In this document: positions 44,191 through 53,057 of the stretch, piece after piece | How the letters are laid out: every line of letters begins with the position of its first letter | How positions within the stretch are numbered: position 1 is the stretch's first letter | NCBI GenBank assembly: GCA_031289315.1 | Contig: JAITPR010000055.1 | Coordinates: 1-61,770 of the forward strand | Direction: 5' to 3' | From: Clostridiaceae bacterium | GTDB lineage: Bacteria > Bacillota > Clostridia > Christensenellales > CAG-917 | DNA length: 61,770 nt | Position numbers and translations under genes: made by a program | The notes under the pieces: model-generated | The model's input: the letters and a program-made list of their open reading frames with translations, nothing else | The model's database searches: none | Told to the model about the DNA's origin: nothing

Positions 44191-45225
44191 TTAACGTTTC
44201 GGGGGTCTCTCCGTCGGAGCTTGCTGTCCTCTGCCCAAATAGTTGAGGACGGACACGACCTTCTTATAGTCCATGCGCTCCGGACCGATGACGCCCGCCT
44301 GTCCGTATTCTTTTCCGTTTATCATATATTTTACAGCTACTACGGCACAGTTGTCAACTCCGTCTTCGGGTCCTATTTTAATTGACATCTCTATGTCGTC
44401 ACGCCCTAAGGCAAGCGCTCTTACCGTATCCTTATCGGAAACGACCTCTAAAAACCGTTTCGCGTCCTCCGCGCGGCTGTATTCGGGGTAATCAAGCATT
44501 TTAAGCGCCCCTTCTACAAACACGCTATCGCCGGTCTTCACGTAGCTCTTTATCAGATTAAGCACCCTGTCGAACAGGTCGCGGTAATCTTGAAGCTCAA
44601 ACTCCAACGCCTCCGGAAGGGTTTCCGCAATCGCCGAAAGCGACTCTAGGCTTTTACCGGCAAAAATATTGTTGAGTACCTTGTTAGCCGCGGCAATTTG
44701 TTCGCCGCGCACGCCCTCAGGAAGCTCTATAGTTTTATCCCGAAACACGCCCGCGTCGGTTATGACTATGGCAAGCGCGGAATCGAAACCGATTTCCACA
44801 AGCTTGATTTCCTTTATGGTCAACACCTTTAAGCCCTTCATGACGACGAACGACGTATAATTTGTCGTGTCGCTTATGAGCTTTGCGGTACGCTTCGTGA
44901 TTTCCTCAATCTCCGAAAGGCGGTATGCGAACTCCCTTTCGATGATATTTATCTCCGACGCGGAAACCGTGTTTTCGGAGAGTAGGTCGCCGACGTAAAT
45001 CTTATACGCCGTAGGCAACGGTATGCGTCCGGCAGAGGTGTGCGGCTGCGTGATAAAACCCATCTCCTCCAAAGCGGAAAGCTCGTTCCTTATCGTCGCG
45101 CCGGAAACGTCGGGCATGTAACGCTCGCGTATTTCTCCGCTGGATACCGGCTCCGCCGTGTCGATATAACTGTCGACGAGAGCCTTTAATATTTTCTTTT
45201 TTCTATCGCTTAACGGCTTTTCCAT
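44191..45225 (-). CDS. hrcA: Heat-inducible transcription repressor HrcA
   Basis: HrcA represses class I heat-shock genes by binding CIRCE and is tuned by the GroE chaperonin. The N-terminal winged helix (LSDRKKKILKALVDSYIDTAEPVSSGEI, SGATIRNELSALEEMGFITQPHTSAGRIPLPTAYKIYV) is canonical; a GAF-like core and a dimerisation domain follow; length 344. It heads the operon hrcA-grpE-grpE-dnaK-dnaK-dnaJ and is itself preceded by a CIRCE site and a TTGACT-16-TATAAT promoter, so it is autoregulated. GGAAAG precedes the ATG. Confidence 0.95.
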   Translation of the reverse strand: MEKPLSDRKKKILKALVDSYIDTAEPVSSGEIRERYMPDVSGATIRNELSALEEMGFITQPHTSAGRIPLPTAYKIYVGDLLSENTVSASEINIIEREFAYRLSEIEEITKRTAKLISDTTNYTSFVVMKGLKVLTIKEIKLVEIGFDSALAIVITDAGVFRDKTIELPEGVRGEQIAAANKVLNNIFAGKSLESLSAIAETLPEALEFELQDYRDLFDRVLNLIKSYVKTGDSVFVEGALKMLDYPEYSRAEDAKRFLEVVSDKDTVRALALGRDDIEMSIKIGPEDGVDNCAVVAVKYMINGKEYGQAGVIGPERMDYKKVVSVLNYLGRGQQAPTERPPKR

Positions 45226-45299
45226 AACTTTCCGTAGCTACCCCTTCGGTATTTCCCGTACCGTGTTAAGCGCGGCGCTTTCCCTCCGCCGCCTTTATT

Positions 45300-45326
45300 T
45301 TAGCACTCACCCCTCATGATTGCTAA
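45300..45326. promoter_or_regulatory. CIRCE operator of the hrcA operon
   Basis: TTAGCACTC, nine bases, GATTGCTAA. It matches the consensus TTAGCACTC-N9-GAGTGCTAA except for one base in the right arm. It starts just downstream of the -10 box, where HrcA would block transcription. Confidence 0.95.
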
Positions 45327-45330
45327 CATT

Positions 45331-45358
45331 ATTATACTCCGTCTTATGGAAAAGTCAA
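45331..45358 (-). promoter_or_regulatory. hrcA operon promoter
   Basis: Minus-strand TTGACT (45353-45358), a 16-bp spacer and TATAAT (45331-45336), abutting the CIRCE site. The remaining sequence to 45566 is non-coding; a plus-strand frame there has only a TTG start inside CIRCE and is rejected. Confidence 0.85.
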
Positions 45359-45566
45359 GAGTATATGCCAAATTTTTTGGAGAAATTATCCATAAAATTA
45401 TTTCGACGGCTTAGACCGGACTATAAACAAGACTCAACAAAGCGGACGCGGCAAGGAAAGCAAGGCTTTTTCGCCCGTCTTATACCGCCGTCGGAAGAAA
45501 TTCCAACGCTTAATCTTGGGCGCTCTTACCTAAAAAACAACCTTCGGAAGATTTTCGGAAATAGCC

Positions 45567-46307
45567 TTAGTTGGATAAAATAAACCACAACGCCACCCAC
45601 AACGCCGCCCCGTTGGCAATCAAGCACAAGAGGGCAATGAACCATTTGGCGGACCGTATTGAATTCTCACCAACCTTAATGATTGCGGAGGCGTCCGTAC
45701 GCGCTTGAGCGTACGTGCGTGCAAGCGGTTCGGTTTGCGTTAACGAGGCAAGGGAGGGGCTTTCAATTCGCGTGAATGCGGTGGGCGCGGAAGCTCCGTT
45801 GTGAGCGAACGAAGCCGGCACGGCGGGTTCGATTTGTGTGAATGAGGTGGGCGCGTAGTCGGCGGAGCGTTTGCGTTTACGTATGTACGGGTTGAATACC
45901 GTTTCAAATGCCGTATCCCGCGTTATGTTCAGCAGACACGAGTATCGGTAGGTCAAACGAAATCTGCCGTCCCTGTCGGCAAAGCCGGCGAATGCGGAAA
46001 CGATTACCTCAAATATGGCTAAAAAGATATTGAAATCGCCGATTTTGCAAGCTATCCCTATACGGCGACTACCCTCCGGTATCAACGCGGTTACCGCCCC
46101 CGTGCCGTCGGAGCCGTATTTAACGGTACACGGTTTTCCGTCTACGGTAAGGCGCGTTTTTATCTTTACGCCCGGCACGGCGCACCTAAAGGAAAAATCC
46201 GCACGGTAACGCTTTCCGTCGCCGTCCGCAACGAATTCTTCACCCCCGTTCTCCGCTTTAACCGTGTCGCCCGGCGTAATATCATTTTTTAGAAAGTTGC
46301 TTTTCAT
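45567..46307 (-). CDS. Unknown tail-anchored protein, paralogue of 33633 gene
   Basis: The 246-residue protein starts with a polar stretch, then a beta-rich part (FSFRCAVPGVKIKTRLTVDGKPCTVKY..., ALIPEGSRRIGIACKI), a hydrophobic segment (FNIFLAIFEVIVSAFAGFA), a basic RKRKRS, a Ser/Thr/Ala/Pro-rich linker with three near-repeats of APTSFTQIEP, and a C-terminal helix (WFIALLCLIANGAALWVALWFIL). No named family is recognised. The DGKP-strand-membrane order parallels the gene at 33633. It is the last gene before the accessory island. The ribosome site is weak. Confidence 0.65.
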   Translation of the reverse strand: MKSNFLKNDITPGDTVKAENGGEEFVADGDGKRYRADFSFRCAVPGVKIKTRLTVDGKPCTVKYGSDGTGAVTALIPEGSRRIGIACKIGDFNIFLAIFEVIVSAFAGFADRDGRFRLTYRYSCLLNITRDTAFETVFNPYIRKRKRSADYAPTSFTQIEPAVPASFAHNGASAPTAFTRIESPSLASLTQTEPLARTYAQARTDASAIIKVGENSIRSAKWFIALLCLIANGAALWVALWFILSN

Positions 46308-46423
46308 ACCGCCCGAATATTTGCGTTACTTCTCATACCGCAAAACTTGCATTGTTTTTTATACCGCCTAATTAAATTTATTATATCCGCATATAGTATA
46401 CATGTCAATACCTTTTGTAAAAT

Positions 46424-46450
46424 GGGTGTGGACAATCCGTAGTGTAGATT
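46424..46450. repeat. Left half of the palindrome family, copy I
   Basis: GGGTGTGGACAATCCGTAGTG followed by unrelated A/T-rich sequence; the right arm is missing. It marks the place where the core chromosome gives way to the island. Confidence 0.65.
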
Positions 46451-46533
46451 GTAAAATAAAGTGTCGTATAAAAAAAGAACTCCATTCTTAGGAAAACGTG
46501 AAATCAATGTTATAATATCGCAGACTCCGAGTT

Positions 46534-46740
46534 TTAGTTTTCAATTCCCAAAATATAATCCGTAGAAACATCGAAAAATTTTGCCAATTGTATCAAAGTC
46601 GCAAAGTCGGTTTCATTGACGCCCTGTTCCCAACTAACAATGGTATTTTGTTTAACGGAAAAAATTTCCGCAAGCTTTTGTTGCGTAAGTCCTTTTTCTA
46701 ATCTTAATTCTTTTAAACGCTCTCCGAATCTCATAGACAT
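46534..46740 (-). CDS. XRE-family repressor
   Basis: The protein is 68 residues when started at the ATG at 46738-46740 (MSMRFGERLKEL). One Cro/CI-type helix-turn-helix domain fills it: LRLEKGLTQQKLAEIFSVKQNTIVSWEQGVNETDFATLIQLAKFFDVSTDYILG. The gene is visibly more A/T rich than the core genes. It is transcribed away from the truncated lipoprotein gene, and a palindrome TATCATAA-A-TTATGATA lies in the shared intergenic region, making a self-regulating divergent unit likely. Upstream in-frame ATG codons would extend it by 13 residues without a better ribosome site. Confidence 0.85.
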   Translation of the reverse strand: MSMRFGERLKELRLEKGLTQQKLAEIFSVKQNTIVSWEQGVNETDFATLIQLAKFFDVSTDYILGIEN

Positions 46741-46767
46741 AAAATATCCGATTCTATGATAAAATAC

Positions 46768-46796
46768 TTGCAATATCATAAATTATGATATGTAAT
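46768..46796 (+). promoter_or_regulatory. Promoter with palindromic operator in the spacer
   Basis: TTGCAA (46768-46773) and TGTAAT (46791-46796) flank a 17-bp spacer that is exactly the palindrome TATCATAA-A-TTATGATA (46774-46790). A further half site TATGATA lies at 46755-46761. It is a likely operator for the XRE protein at 46534. Confidence 0.7.
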
Positions 46797-46832
46797 CAAA
46801 TAGAATATAATCAACAGGAGGAGTTTATTAAT

Positions 46833-47039
46833 ATGAAAAAGAATATCTCTCTGATTTTTATCGCTGTAATACTGCTTGTATCGGTATTATCTTTTAGTGC
46901 ATGTGCCGATAAGCCTACGACGTGCGTGGCTTGCCGAAGAAACACCGCTTTACAAACAAGGTACTACCCGCTACCCACGCTTACGCGAACCTTTTTACAG
47001 TCGGGTAGAGCGGGTAATTGCATACGAAAACAAGCCTAA
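46833..47039 (+). pseudogene. Truncated lipoprotein
   Basis: MKKNISLIFIAVILLVSVLS then FSAC form a clear lipoprotein signal with lipobox Cys at residue 24, preceded by an AGGAGGAG ribosome site. After ADKPTT the frame runs through sequence that belongs to another frame (the winged-helix gene) and stops. The 68-residue product looks like the 5' end of a lipoprotein gene joined by deletion to foreign sequence. The promoter at 46768 reads into it. Confidence 0.6.
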
Positions 47040-47676
47040 ACGGCAGGATTTGCTGAAAGTCGTGCGAGAAAGCGGGCTGACGGTTGAGGAGGAGATTATA
47101 AAATTTTGCACCGAGCCGCGAAGCAAAAAGGAAATCGCGACGTTGCTCGGCATTTCCTACAAATGCAACCAATGGCTAAACGAACGGTATATAAAGCCGC
47201 TTCTTGACAGCGGCAAACTTAAAATGACCTTGCCGATTAGCCCGATGAGTTTCAAGCAACGCTTCGTTAGCGACGGGCGGCTTACGCCGAGCGAGGACGA
47301 GATTATAAGGTTTTGCGAAACGCCGAGAATGAGAGCCGAGATTGGCGAACGCTTCGGGCTTAGCGATTGGGAGCAATGGGCGCAATTAACCGCGCTTGTG
47401 AAATGCGGCAAACTCTTCTTGACGATACCGAATTGCCCGCAAAGCGAGTTTCAAAAGTTTGCGACCGTTCCGTCGGACATTCCCGAACTAACCGATGAAA
47501 CGCTTATCGAGTTTTGCACCGAGCCGAAAAGCAACGCGGAAATATCGACGCACTTCGGCATTTCGCACTTCGTAACAATGCCGAAACTGAACCGCTTAAT
47601 AACGGCGGGCAAATTGCGCGTAAATAAGCCGTACGGCGAGCGAAACCGCAATGGGTGGAAATACTCGAAAGCATAA
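46876..47676 (+). pseudogene. Three winged-helix repeats, start missing
   Basis: From about 47037 on, the frame encodes three tandem modules: EEEIIKFCTEPRSKKEIATLLGI..GKLKMTLP, EDEIIRFCETPRMRAEIGERFGL..GKLFLTIP and DETLIEFCTEPKSNAEISTHFGI..GKLRVNKP. This winged-helix type is known from the C-termini of RecG-like/AlbA-domain ATP-binding proteins and some Fic proteins. No ATG or GTG with a ribosome site is found at the left; the frame opens only at a TTG inside the lipoprotein signal region. It is probably the 3' part of a larger gene fused out of frame to the truncated lipoprotein, though translation by reinitiation cannot be excluded. Confidence 0.55.
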
Positions 47677-47784
47677 CGAACAGCGACCACGGAGCAACTG
47701 TGGGCGCGTGAAAGCACATAGAAGCGGCGGGCTAAGGCTCGTCGTTTTGTCTTGAAAAAATATTGCATTTTGCGGTTATTTTTC

Positions 47785-47813
47785 TTGCGTATTATAGCAG
47801 TTTGTGTTACAAT
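47785..47813 (+). promoter_or_regulatory. Promoter of the defence operon
   Basis: TTGCGT (47785-47790), a 17-bp spacer and TACAAT (47808-47813), 30 bp upstream of the small XRE gene. No other promoter of this quality was found between here and 61.5 kb. Confidence 0.7.
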
Positions 47814-47843
47814 AGATTGAATGCTTATAAGAGAGGTAAATAA

Positions 47844-48056
47844 ATGACTTTTAGCGAAAAAGTGCAGGAAGCAAGATACAGGTTGAACCTTACACAGGAA
47901 CAGTTGGCAAAAGAACTGGGCGTGGCTTTTTCAACCGTCAACCGCTGGGAAAACGGCATATACAGCGCAACCTTTTTAGTGCGGCGAAAGTTTGAGGATT
48001 ACTGCAAGGAACGCGGAGTAGTCTTTGACGACGGTACAACGGGTGACAAAAAATGA
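47844..48056 (+). CDS. Small XRE-family regulator heading the defence operon
   Basis: The 70-residue protein carries one helix-turn-helix: [47 protein letters not shown]. Its stop overlaps the start of the helicase gene (ATGA overlap), so the two are translationally coupled. GAGAGG precedes the ATG. A regulator at the head of a restriction-type operon probably delays or limits expression of the toxic nuclease genes, like C proteins of type II systems. Confidence 0.85.
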   Translation: MTFSEKVQEARYRLNLTQEQLAKELGVAFSTVNRWENGIYSATFLVRRKFEDYCKERGVVFDDGTTGDKK

Positions 48057-51000
48057 CCAAAATTATCGACAACCAAACCGAACTGCTCGGCGACGATTTG
48101 AAACGCGAAATAAAGAAAGGAAGCAAGCTAAGGATTGCCGCTTCTTGCTTTTCTATTTACGCGTTCAATGAGTTAAAGCGGGAATTAGAGGGCGTGGAGG
48201 AACTACGCTTTATTTTCTCGTCGCCCGCGTTTGCCGAGGGTGAGGTTGCCGAGAAATTCAAAAAAGAAAAGCGTGAATTTTTTCTGCCGAACGAGATTAG
48301 TGAGAACAGCATATACGGCACCGAGTTTGAGGTTAGGCTTCGCAACAAACTGTCGCAAAAAGCCATTGCCCGAGAATGCGCCGAATGGATAAGAGCAAAG
48401 GCATGGTTTAAGTCTAACACGACGGGCGGTGCAATGTCGCCGTATATCGCGGTGGACGAAGCGGTCTACCACGGCGTGAGCGGGTTCACCGTTCCCGATT
48501 TGGGCTATGAACAAGATAACGCGCTTTCGCGTTCGGTAATAAAATTAGACGAGGCAGGCTCGACGCGGGATTTACTGCGGCACTTTGACGCGATATGGAA
48601 CGACACGAACAAGGTCGCGGACATAACCGACAAAATCGTGGAGCATATATCGAGCGCATACAACGAGAATGCGCCCGAATACATTTACTTCATTGCGCTA
48701 TACAACATATTCACCGAGTTTTTAGCCGACCTCACGGTGGACTATTTGCCGCAAGAGGCGACGGGCTTCAAGAACAGCATTATATGGAACAAGCTCTATA
48801 ACTTCCAACGCGACGGAGCGGTGGGGATTATAAACAAGCTCGAAAAATACAACGGTTGCATTTTGGCGGACAGCGTCGGCTTAGGAAAAACATTTACCGC
48901 GCTCGCCGTTATGCAATACTATTCGCTTAAAAACCGTTCCATTCTTGTGCTTTGCCCGAAACGGCTTTCCGATAACTGGAACTCATACAAGAACAATACC
49001 AAGACGAACATTTTCTATAAAGACCGCATTCGGTTTGACGTTTTCTTTCACACCGATTTAGGACGGCACGGGCTTTCGGGCGCGGTCAACCTTGACTCGA
49101 TAAATTGGGGCAATTACGATTTAGTGGTAATCGACGAGAGCCACAACTTCCGCAACATAAACCCCGAACGAAATAGAGAATCGCGCTATGACTTTTTGAT
49201 GAACCATGTCATGAAAGACGGAATCAATACAAAGGTTCTTATGCTTTCGGCAACGCCCGTAAATAACCACTATAACGATTTGCGCAACCAACTCGCGCTT
49301 GCGTATGCGGGCGACTATCAGGCGTTTAACGACGCGCTCGGCACGGAAAAGAGCGTTCAAGAGATATTCAGGCGGGCGCAGGCGACGTTCAACGCGTGGA
49401 GCAAACTGCCGCCCGAAAGACGTAAAAACGCCGATTTAATAGACAAGCTCGACCTTGATTTTCGCACGCTTCTCGACAGCGTGACGATTGCACGTAGCCG
49501 TAAAAACATAACCAAATATTACGATATAAAGGACATAGGCAACTTTCCGAAACGCCGTAAGCCTATTTCATACAAGTGCGACTTGACGGACAGGACGGAT
49601 GTTATTCAATATAAAGAGATATATGAGCGCATACATAGTTTGAGCCTAAGCGTTTACGCGCCGTTTGCCAAGGTGCAACCGAGTGCGTTTGCAAAGTACA
49701 TAAAGGACTTCGACCTCGGCAACGCCAAAATATCGGGCGCGGATATGGCGGCGGGGCGTGAAACGGGCATTAAAAAACTGATGACCGTCAACCTTTTGAA
49801 ACGGCTTGAAAGCAGTTGCGAATCGTTCCGCCAAACGCTAAAAAAATTGATAGAAACGAACGCCGAAACGGTTAAAAGAATAGACCGCTTCCAAATAACG
49901 GGCGAGGCAAAAATCGAGCGGGTATTCAACGAATACGCTACGTGGAATCCCGATGAGGACGACGAGAGTTTTGAGCTGAGTAAACTCGACCAAGGCAAGA
50001 AAATTCAAATTGACCTAAACGATGTGGACTGCGTGAGTTGGCGGCGCGAGATTGAGGCGGATATAACCGTTCTTAACGGCTTGCTTTCCGAGATAAACAA
50101 GGTTACGGTAGACCACGACAGCAAGCTCAAACAGTTAAAGGAAATCATTGCGGGCAAGATACAAAATCCGTTTAATGCGGGCAACAAAAAACTACTCATA
50201 TTTTCGGCGTTTGCCGACACTTGCGATTATTTATATAACAACCTCGCGCCGTGGATAAAGACGGAGTTTAATCTTGAAACGGCAAAGGTTGAGGGCGGCG
50301 AAAACGAAAACCAATGCACGGTGAAAGGCGTAAAAGCAAAGTCTACCGATAAAATACTCGCTATGTTCAGCCCGATAAGTAAGGAACGCGATTTGAATTA
50401 TCCGCCGTTACCGTCGTATGTGTCAAAAGACCCGTATGCGCTTTACGGCGACGTTTTCAAAGACATTGACGTTTTGATTGCCACCGATTGCATAAGCGAG
50501 GGGCAAAACTTGCAGGACTGCGACATTTGCATAAACTACGACATTCATTGGAATCCCGTGCGCATAGTTCAGCGGTTCGGGCGAATTGACCGAATAGGAA
50601 GCCGCAACAACGAAATTCAACTTGTCAATTTTTGGTGCAACGTTACCCTTGACGAGTATATAAAACTCAATAGCCGAGTGGAAAGCCGCATGGCTATTGT
50701 AGACCAAACGACGGGCGCGGCGGAAAACCTCTTAACCGAGGAGCAAGTCGAATACGAACACCGCGCATTGCAAATAAAGAAATTGCAAGAGGGCGAGCTT
50801 CAAGATTTGGAGGACGTGGACGGAAGTATAACGATAACCGACTTAGGGCTTAACGAGTTCCGCATGGATATTGTGGGCTATATAAAGACATACGGTGAGC
50901 CGAAACGCGTTCCCAAAGGGATGCACACCGTCGTGCCGGAGGACAAGGCGCGTGGAATAGAGCGCGGCGTGATTTTCGTTTTGCGCAATACAAGCGGCGA

Positions 51001-51931
51001 TATAGAACGCGCGTCGGGCAACAAACTGCGTTCGTTTTACCTTGTTTATATAAGCGAGAACGGCGAGATTAAAGTCAACCACAGCAACGTTAAAACCGTG
51101 CTCGATATAATGCGTTCGGCTTGCAAAAACCAAAGCGAGCCGATATTTAGCGCATACCGTCCGTTCAACAAGGAAACGGCGGACGGCTACAAAATGGAAA
51201 AATACAACAGACTGCTTGAAAAAGCGGTGTCGAGCATTATCAACGTAAAAGCGGAAAAGGAAATCGACAGTTTGTTTTCGGCAGGCGGAACAACCGCGCT
51301 GACGGGCGACATAAAGGGATTAGACGACTTGAGCTTATTTGTTTTGTGGTGGTGCGATAGTATGATAGATTTAAGTAGGGCAAAGGTCAACAAGCGCGTC
51401 CCCAAGAACCGTTTCAAGGCGGATCTTGACGGCGTAGACACGGTAACGTGGCTTTATAAAATAAGCCCCGAAACAGCGGACTTTCGGCGCGGAGATGCGG
51501 TGGAGGAAATTCAAATATTCGGCGTTGCGTTCAAAGGCGACGTGAACAAGAAAGAACTCACGGCAATTCAAAAGTCGATACCGTACCCCATACTTTTTGA
51601 GGCGGGCGGCAAGAGTTATTTCACCGTTGAGGGCGAGTTATTCGAGAGCGCAAGAAAATTCACGGACGGCGACACACTTAACGTAGAGCGGCGAAGCGCA
51701 AAGCTCACCGACCTGTTTGATGGATTGTCGGCGGCGTTTATACCGATACCAAAGCGCGAGGGCGAAAGCATAGCGGAACTTGTGGCGCGGTATAAGCAGC
51801 TTACAAGTCTTGAAAAGGAAATTGCCGCCTTGCAACGCAAGGTCAACACGGAAAAGCAACCGAATATACGAATCGAATTGAACGACGAGTTGAAACTGTT
51901 AAAACAACGAAAGGAGGCTTTAAATGGCTAA
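48053..51931 (+). CDS. PLD-like/SNF2 helicase of a defence system
   Basis: The 1292-residue protein begins with a PLD-like domain (about residues 1-165: [20 protein letters not shown]..., [18 protein letters not shown]). A SNF2-type motor follows: Walker [13 protein letters not shown] near residue 273, DESHN near 361, [17 protein letters not shown], and the C-terminal [11 protein letters not shown] near 840 (motif VI). A long C-terminal region ends in a coiled coil. In active PLD domains HxK is seen where this protein has RAK, so nuclease activity is doubtful and DNA binding more likely. It overlaps the next gene by 8 bp. Such helicases accompany type III-like Mod/Res genes in other genomes; the exact role (translocation, invader recognition) is not established. 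Confidence 0.85.
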   Translation: MTKIIDNQTELLGDDLKREIKKGSKLRIAASCFSIYAFNELKRELEGVEELRFIFSSPAFAEGEVAEKFKKEKREFFLPNEISENSIYGTEFEVRLRNKLSQKAIARECAEWIRAKAWFKSNTTGGAMSPYIAVDEAVYHGVSGFTVPDLGYEQDNALSRSVIKLDEAGSTRDLLRHFDAIWNDTNKVADITDKIVEHISSAYNENAPEYIYFIALYNIFTEFLADLTVDYLPQEATGFKNSIIWNKLYNFQRDGAVGIINKLEKYNGCILADSVGLGKTFTALAVMQYYSLKNRSILVLCPKRLSDNWNSYKNNTKTNIFYKDRIRFDVFFHTDLGRHGLSGAVNLDSINWGNYDLVVIDESHNFRNINPERNRESRYDFLMNHVMKDGINTKVLMLSATPVNNHYNDLRNQLALAYAGDYQAFNDALGTEKSVQEIFRRAQATFNAWSKLPPERRKNADLIDKLDLDFRTLLDSVTIARSRKNITKYYDIKDIGNFPKRRKPISYKCDLTDRTDVIQYKEIYERIHSLSLSVYAPFAKVQPSAFAKYIKDFDLGNAKISGADMAAGRETGIKKLMTVNLLKRLESSCESFRQTLKKLIETNAETVKRIDRFQITGEAKIERVFNEYATWNPDEDDESFELSKLDQGKKIQIDLNDVDCVSWRREIEADITVLNGLLSEINKVTVDHDSKLKQLKEIIAGKIQNPFNAGNKKLLIFSAFADTCDYLYNNLAPWIKTEFNLETAKVEGGENENQCTVKGVKAKSTDKILAMFSPISKERDLNYPPLPSYVSKDPYALYGDVFKDIDVLIATDCISEGQNLQDCDICINYDIHWNPVRIVQRFGRIDRIGSRNNEIQLVNFWCNVTLDEYIKLNSRVESRMAIVDQTTGAAENLLTEEQVEYEHRALQIKKLQEGELQDLEDVDGSITITDLGLNEFRMDIVGYIKTYGEPKRVPKGMHTVVPEDKARGIERGVIFVLRNTSGDIERASGNKLRSFYLVYISENGEIKVNHSNVKTVLDIMRSACKNQSEPIFSAYRPFNKETADGYKMEKYNRLLEKAVSSIINVKAEKEIDSLFSAGGTTALTGDIKGLDDLSLFVLWWCDSMIDLSRAKVNKRVPKNRFKADLDGVDTVTWLYKISPETADFRRGDAVEEIQIFGVAFKGDVNKKELTAIQKSIPYPILFEAGGKSYFTVEGELFESARKFTDGDTLNVERRSAKLTDLFDGLSAAFIPIPKREGESIAELVARYKQLTSLEKEIAALQRKVNTEKQPNIRIELNDELKLLKQRKEALNG

Positions 51932-52952
51932 CGAAAATAATAAAAGCAATATAATCATTTATCAAACCGAGGACGGGCAGACAAAAGTCGAAGTGTTGTT
52001 CAGTGAGGATAATGTGTGGTTGCCGCTTGACAGAATATCCGAATTATTCCAAAGGGATAAGTCCACGGTTTCACGTCATCTTAAAAATATTTTTGAGGAC
52101 GGCGAACTTGACGTGAATTCAGTTGTTGCAAATTTTGCAACAACTGCCGCGGACGGGAAAACCTACAAGGTTGATTTCTACAATCTTAACGCCATAATCG
52201 CCGTAGGCTACCGCGTGAAATCGTTAAGAGGCGTTCAATTCAGAAAGTGGGCTACGGAAATATTAAAAGAATATATGCGCAAGGGCTTTGCACTTAACGA
52301 CGACTTGCTCAAAAAAGCGGGTGGCGGCGACTATTGGAAAGAGTTATTAAACAGAATAAAAGACATTCGTTCGTCCGAAAAAGTTTTATATAGGCAGGTA
52401 CTCGACCTATACGCCACAAGCATGGATTATGACCCGAGCCAAAAAGAAACAATCAAGTTTTTCAAGATTGTTCAAAACAAATTGCACTATGCCGTAAGCG
52501 GGCAAACTGCGCCCGAGATTATCGAGGGCAGAGCAGACCACATTTTGCCGTTTATGGGTTTAACGGTTTTTGCGGGTGAGCGTCCGCGAAAGGACGAGGT
52601 TACGATTGCCAAAAACTATTTGAGTGAAAACGAGCTTCTCGACCTTAACAGCATGGTATCGGCATTCTTTGACCTTGCCGAAATGAAAGCGCGGCGCAAA
52701 GAGCCTATGTATATGAAGGATTGGGTAGCGGAGCTTGATAAGTTTTCGGGGCTTTACGGCAAAGGCGTTTTATTGGATGCGGGGCGCGTCACGCATGATG
52801 AGGCGATAGCAAAAGCCGAAGCCGAGTATGCCGAATACAAAAAACTGACGGCGGAGGAACTAACACCCGTAGAACGCGCTTACTTAACCACATTGAAAGA
52901 TATTCAAAAACGGTTAGAAAGCAAAAAAGGAAGCAGCGGCAGCGATGTATAA
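51924..52952 (+). CDS. RhuM-family protein
   Basis: The 342-residue protein has the RhuM core: VWLPLDRISELFQRDKSTVSRHLKNIFEDGELD (a helix-turn-helix-like part, residues 30-62), then VVANFATTAADGKTYKVDFYNLNAIIAVGYRVKSLRGVQFRKWATEILKEYMRKGF. The C-terminal half carries helices with EIIEGRADHILPFMGLTVFAGERP. RhuM was named as a Salmonella virulence-island protein and is common in restriction and mobile gene neighbourhoods; its biochemistry is unknown. In similar clusters this slot is often filled by a DUF4391 protein. AAAGGAGG lies within the end of the helicase gene, which it overlaps by 8 bp. Confidence 0.85.
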   Translation: MANENNKSNIIIYQTEDGQTKVEVLFSEDNVWLPLDRISELFQRDKSTVSRHLKNIFEDGELDVNSVVANFATTAADGKTYKVDFYNLNAIIAVGYRVKSLRGVQFRKWATEILKEYMRKGFALNDDLLKKAGGGDYWKELLNRIKDIRSSEKVLYRQVLDLYATSMDYDPSQKETIKFFKIVQNKLHYAVSGQTAPEIIEGRADHILPFMGLTVFAGERPRKDEVTIAKNYLSENELLDLNSMVSAFFDLAEMKARRKEPMYMKDWVAELDKFSGLYGKGVLLDAGRVTHDEAIAKAEAEYAEYKKLTAEELTPVERAYLTTLKDIQKRLESKKGSSGSDV

Positions 52953-53057
52953 TGAAGTCAGTTGTTCGGAAATTCCGAACAACCGGAACAATAAAACCGA
53001 ACTTGTGCAAAATTCGCGCAAGTTGCCAAACCAACAGCAAAAAGAGGAGCAAATAAA

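Noticed and set aside
45320..45583. Plus-strand gene of 87 codons upstream of hrcA
   Set aside because: It begins with TTG inside the CIRCE site, lacks a ribosome site, crosses the hrcA promoter and resembles no known protein.
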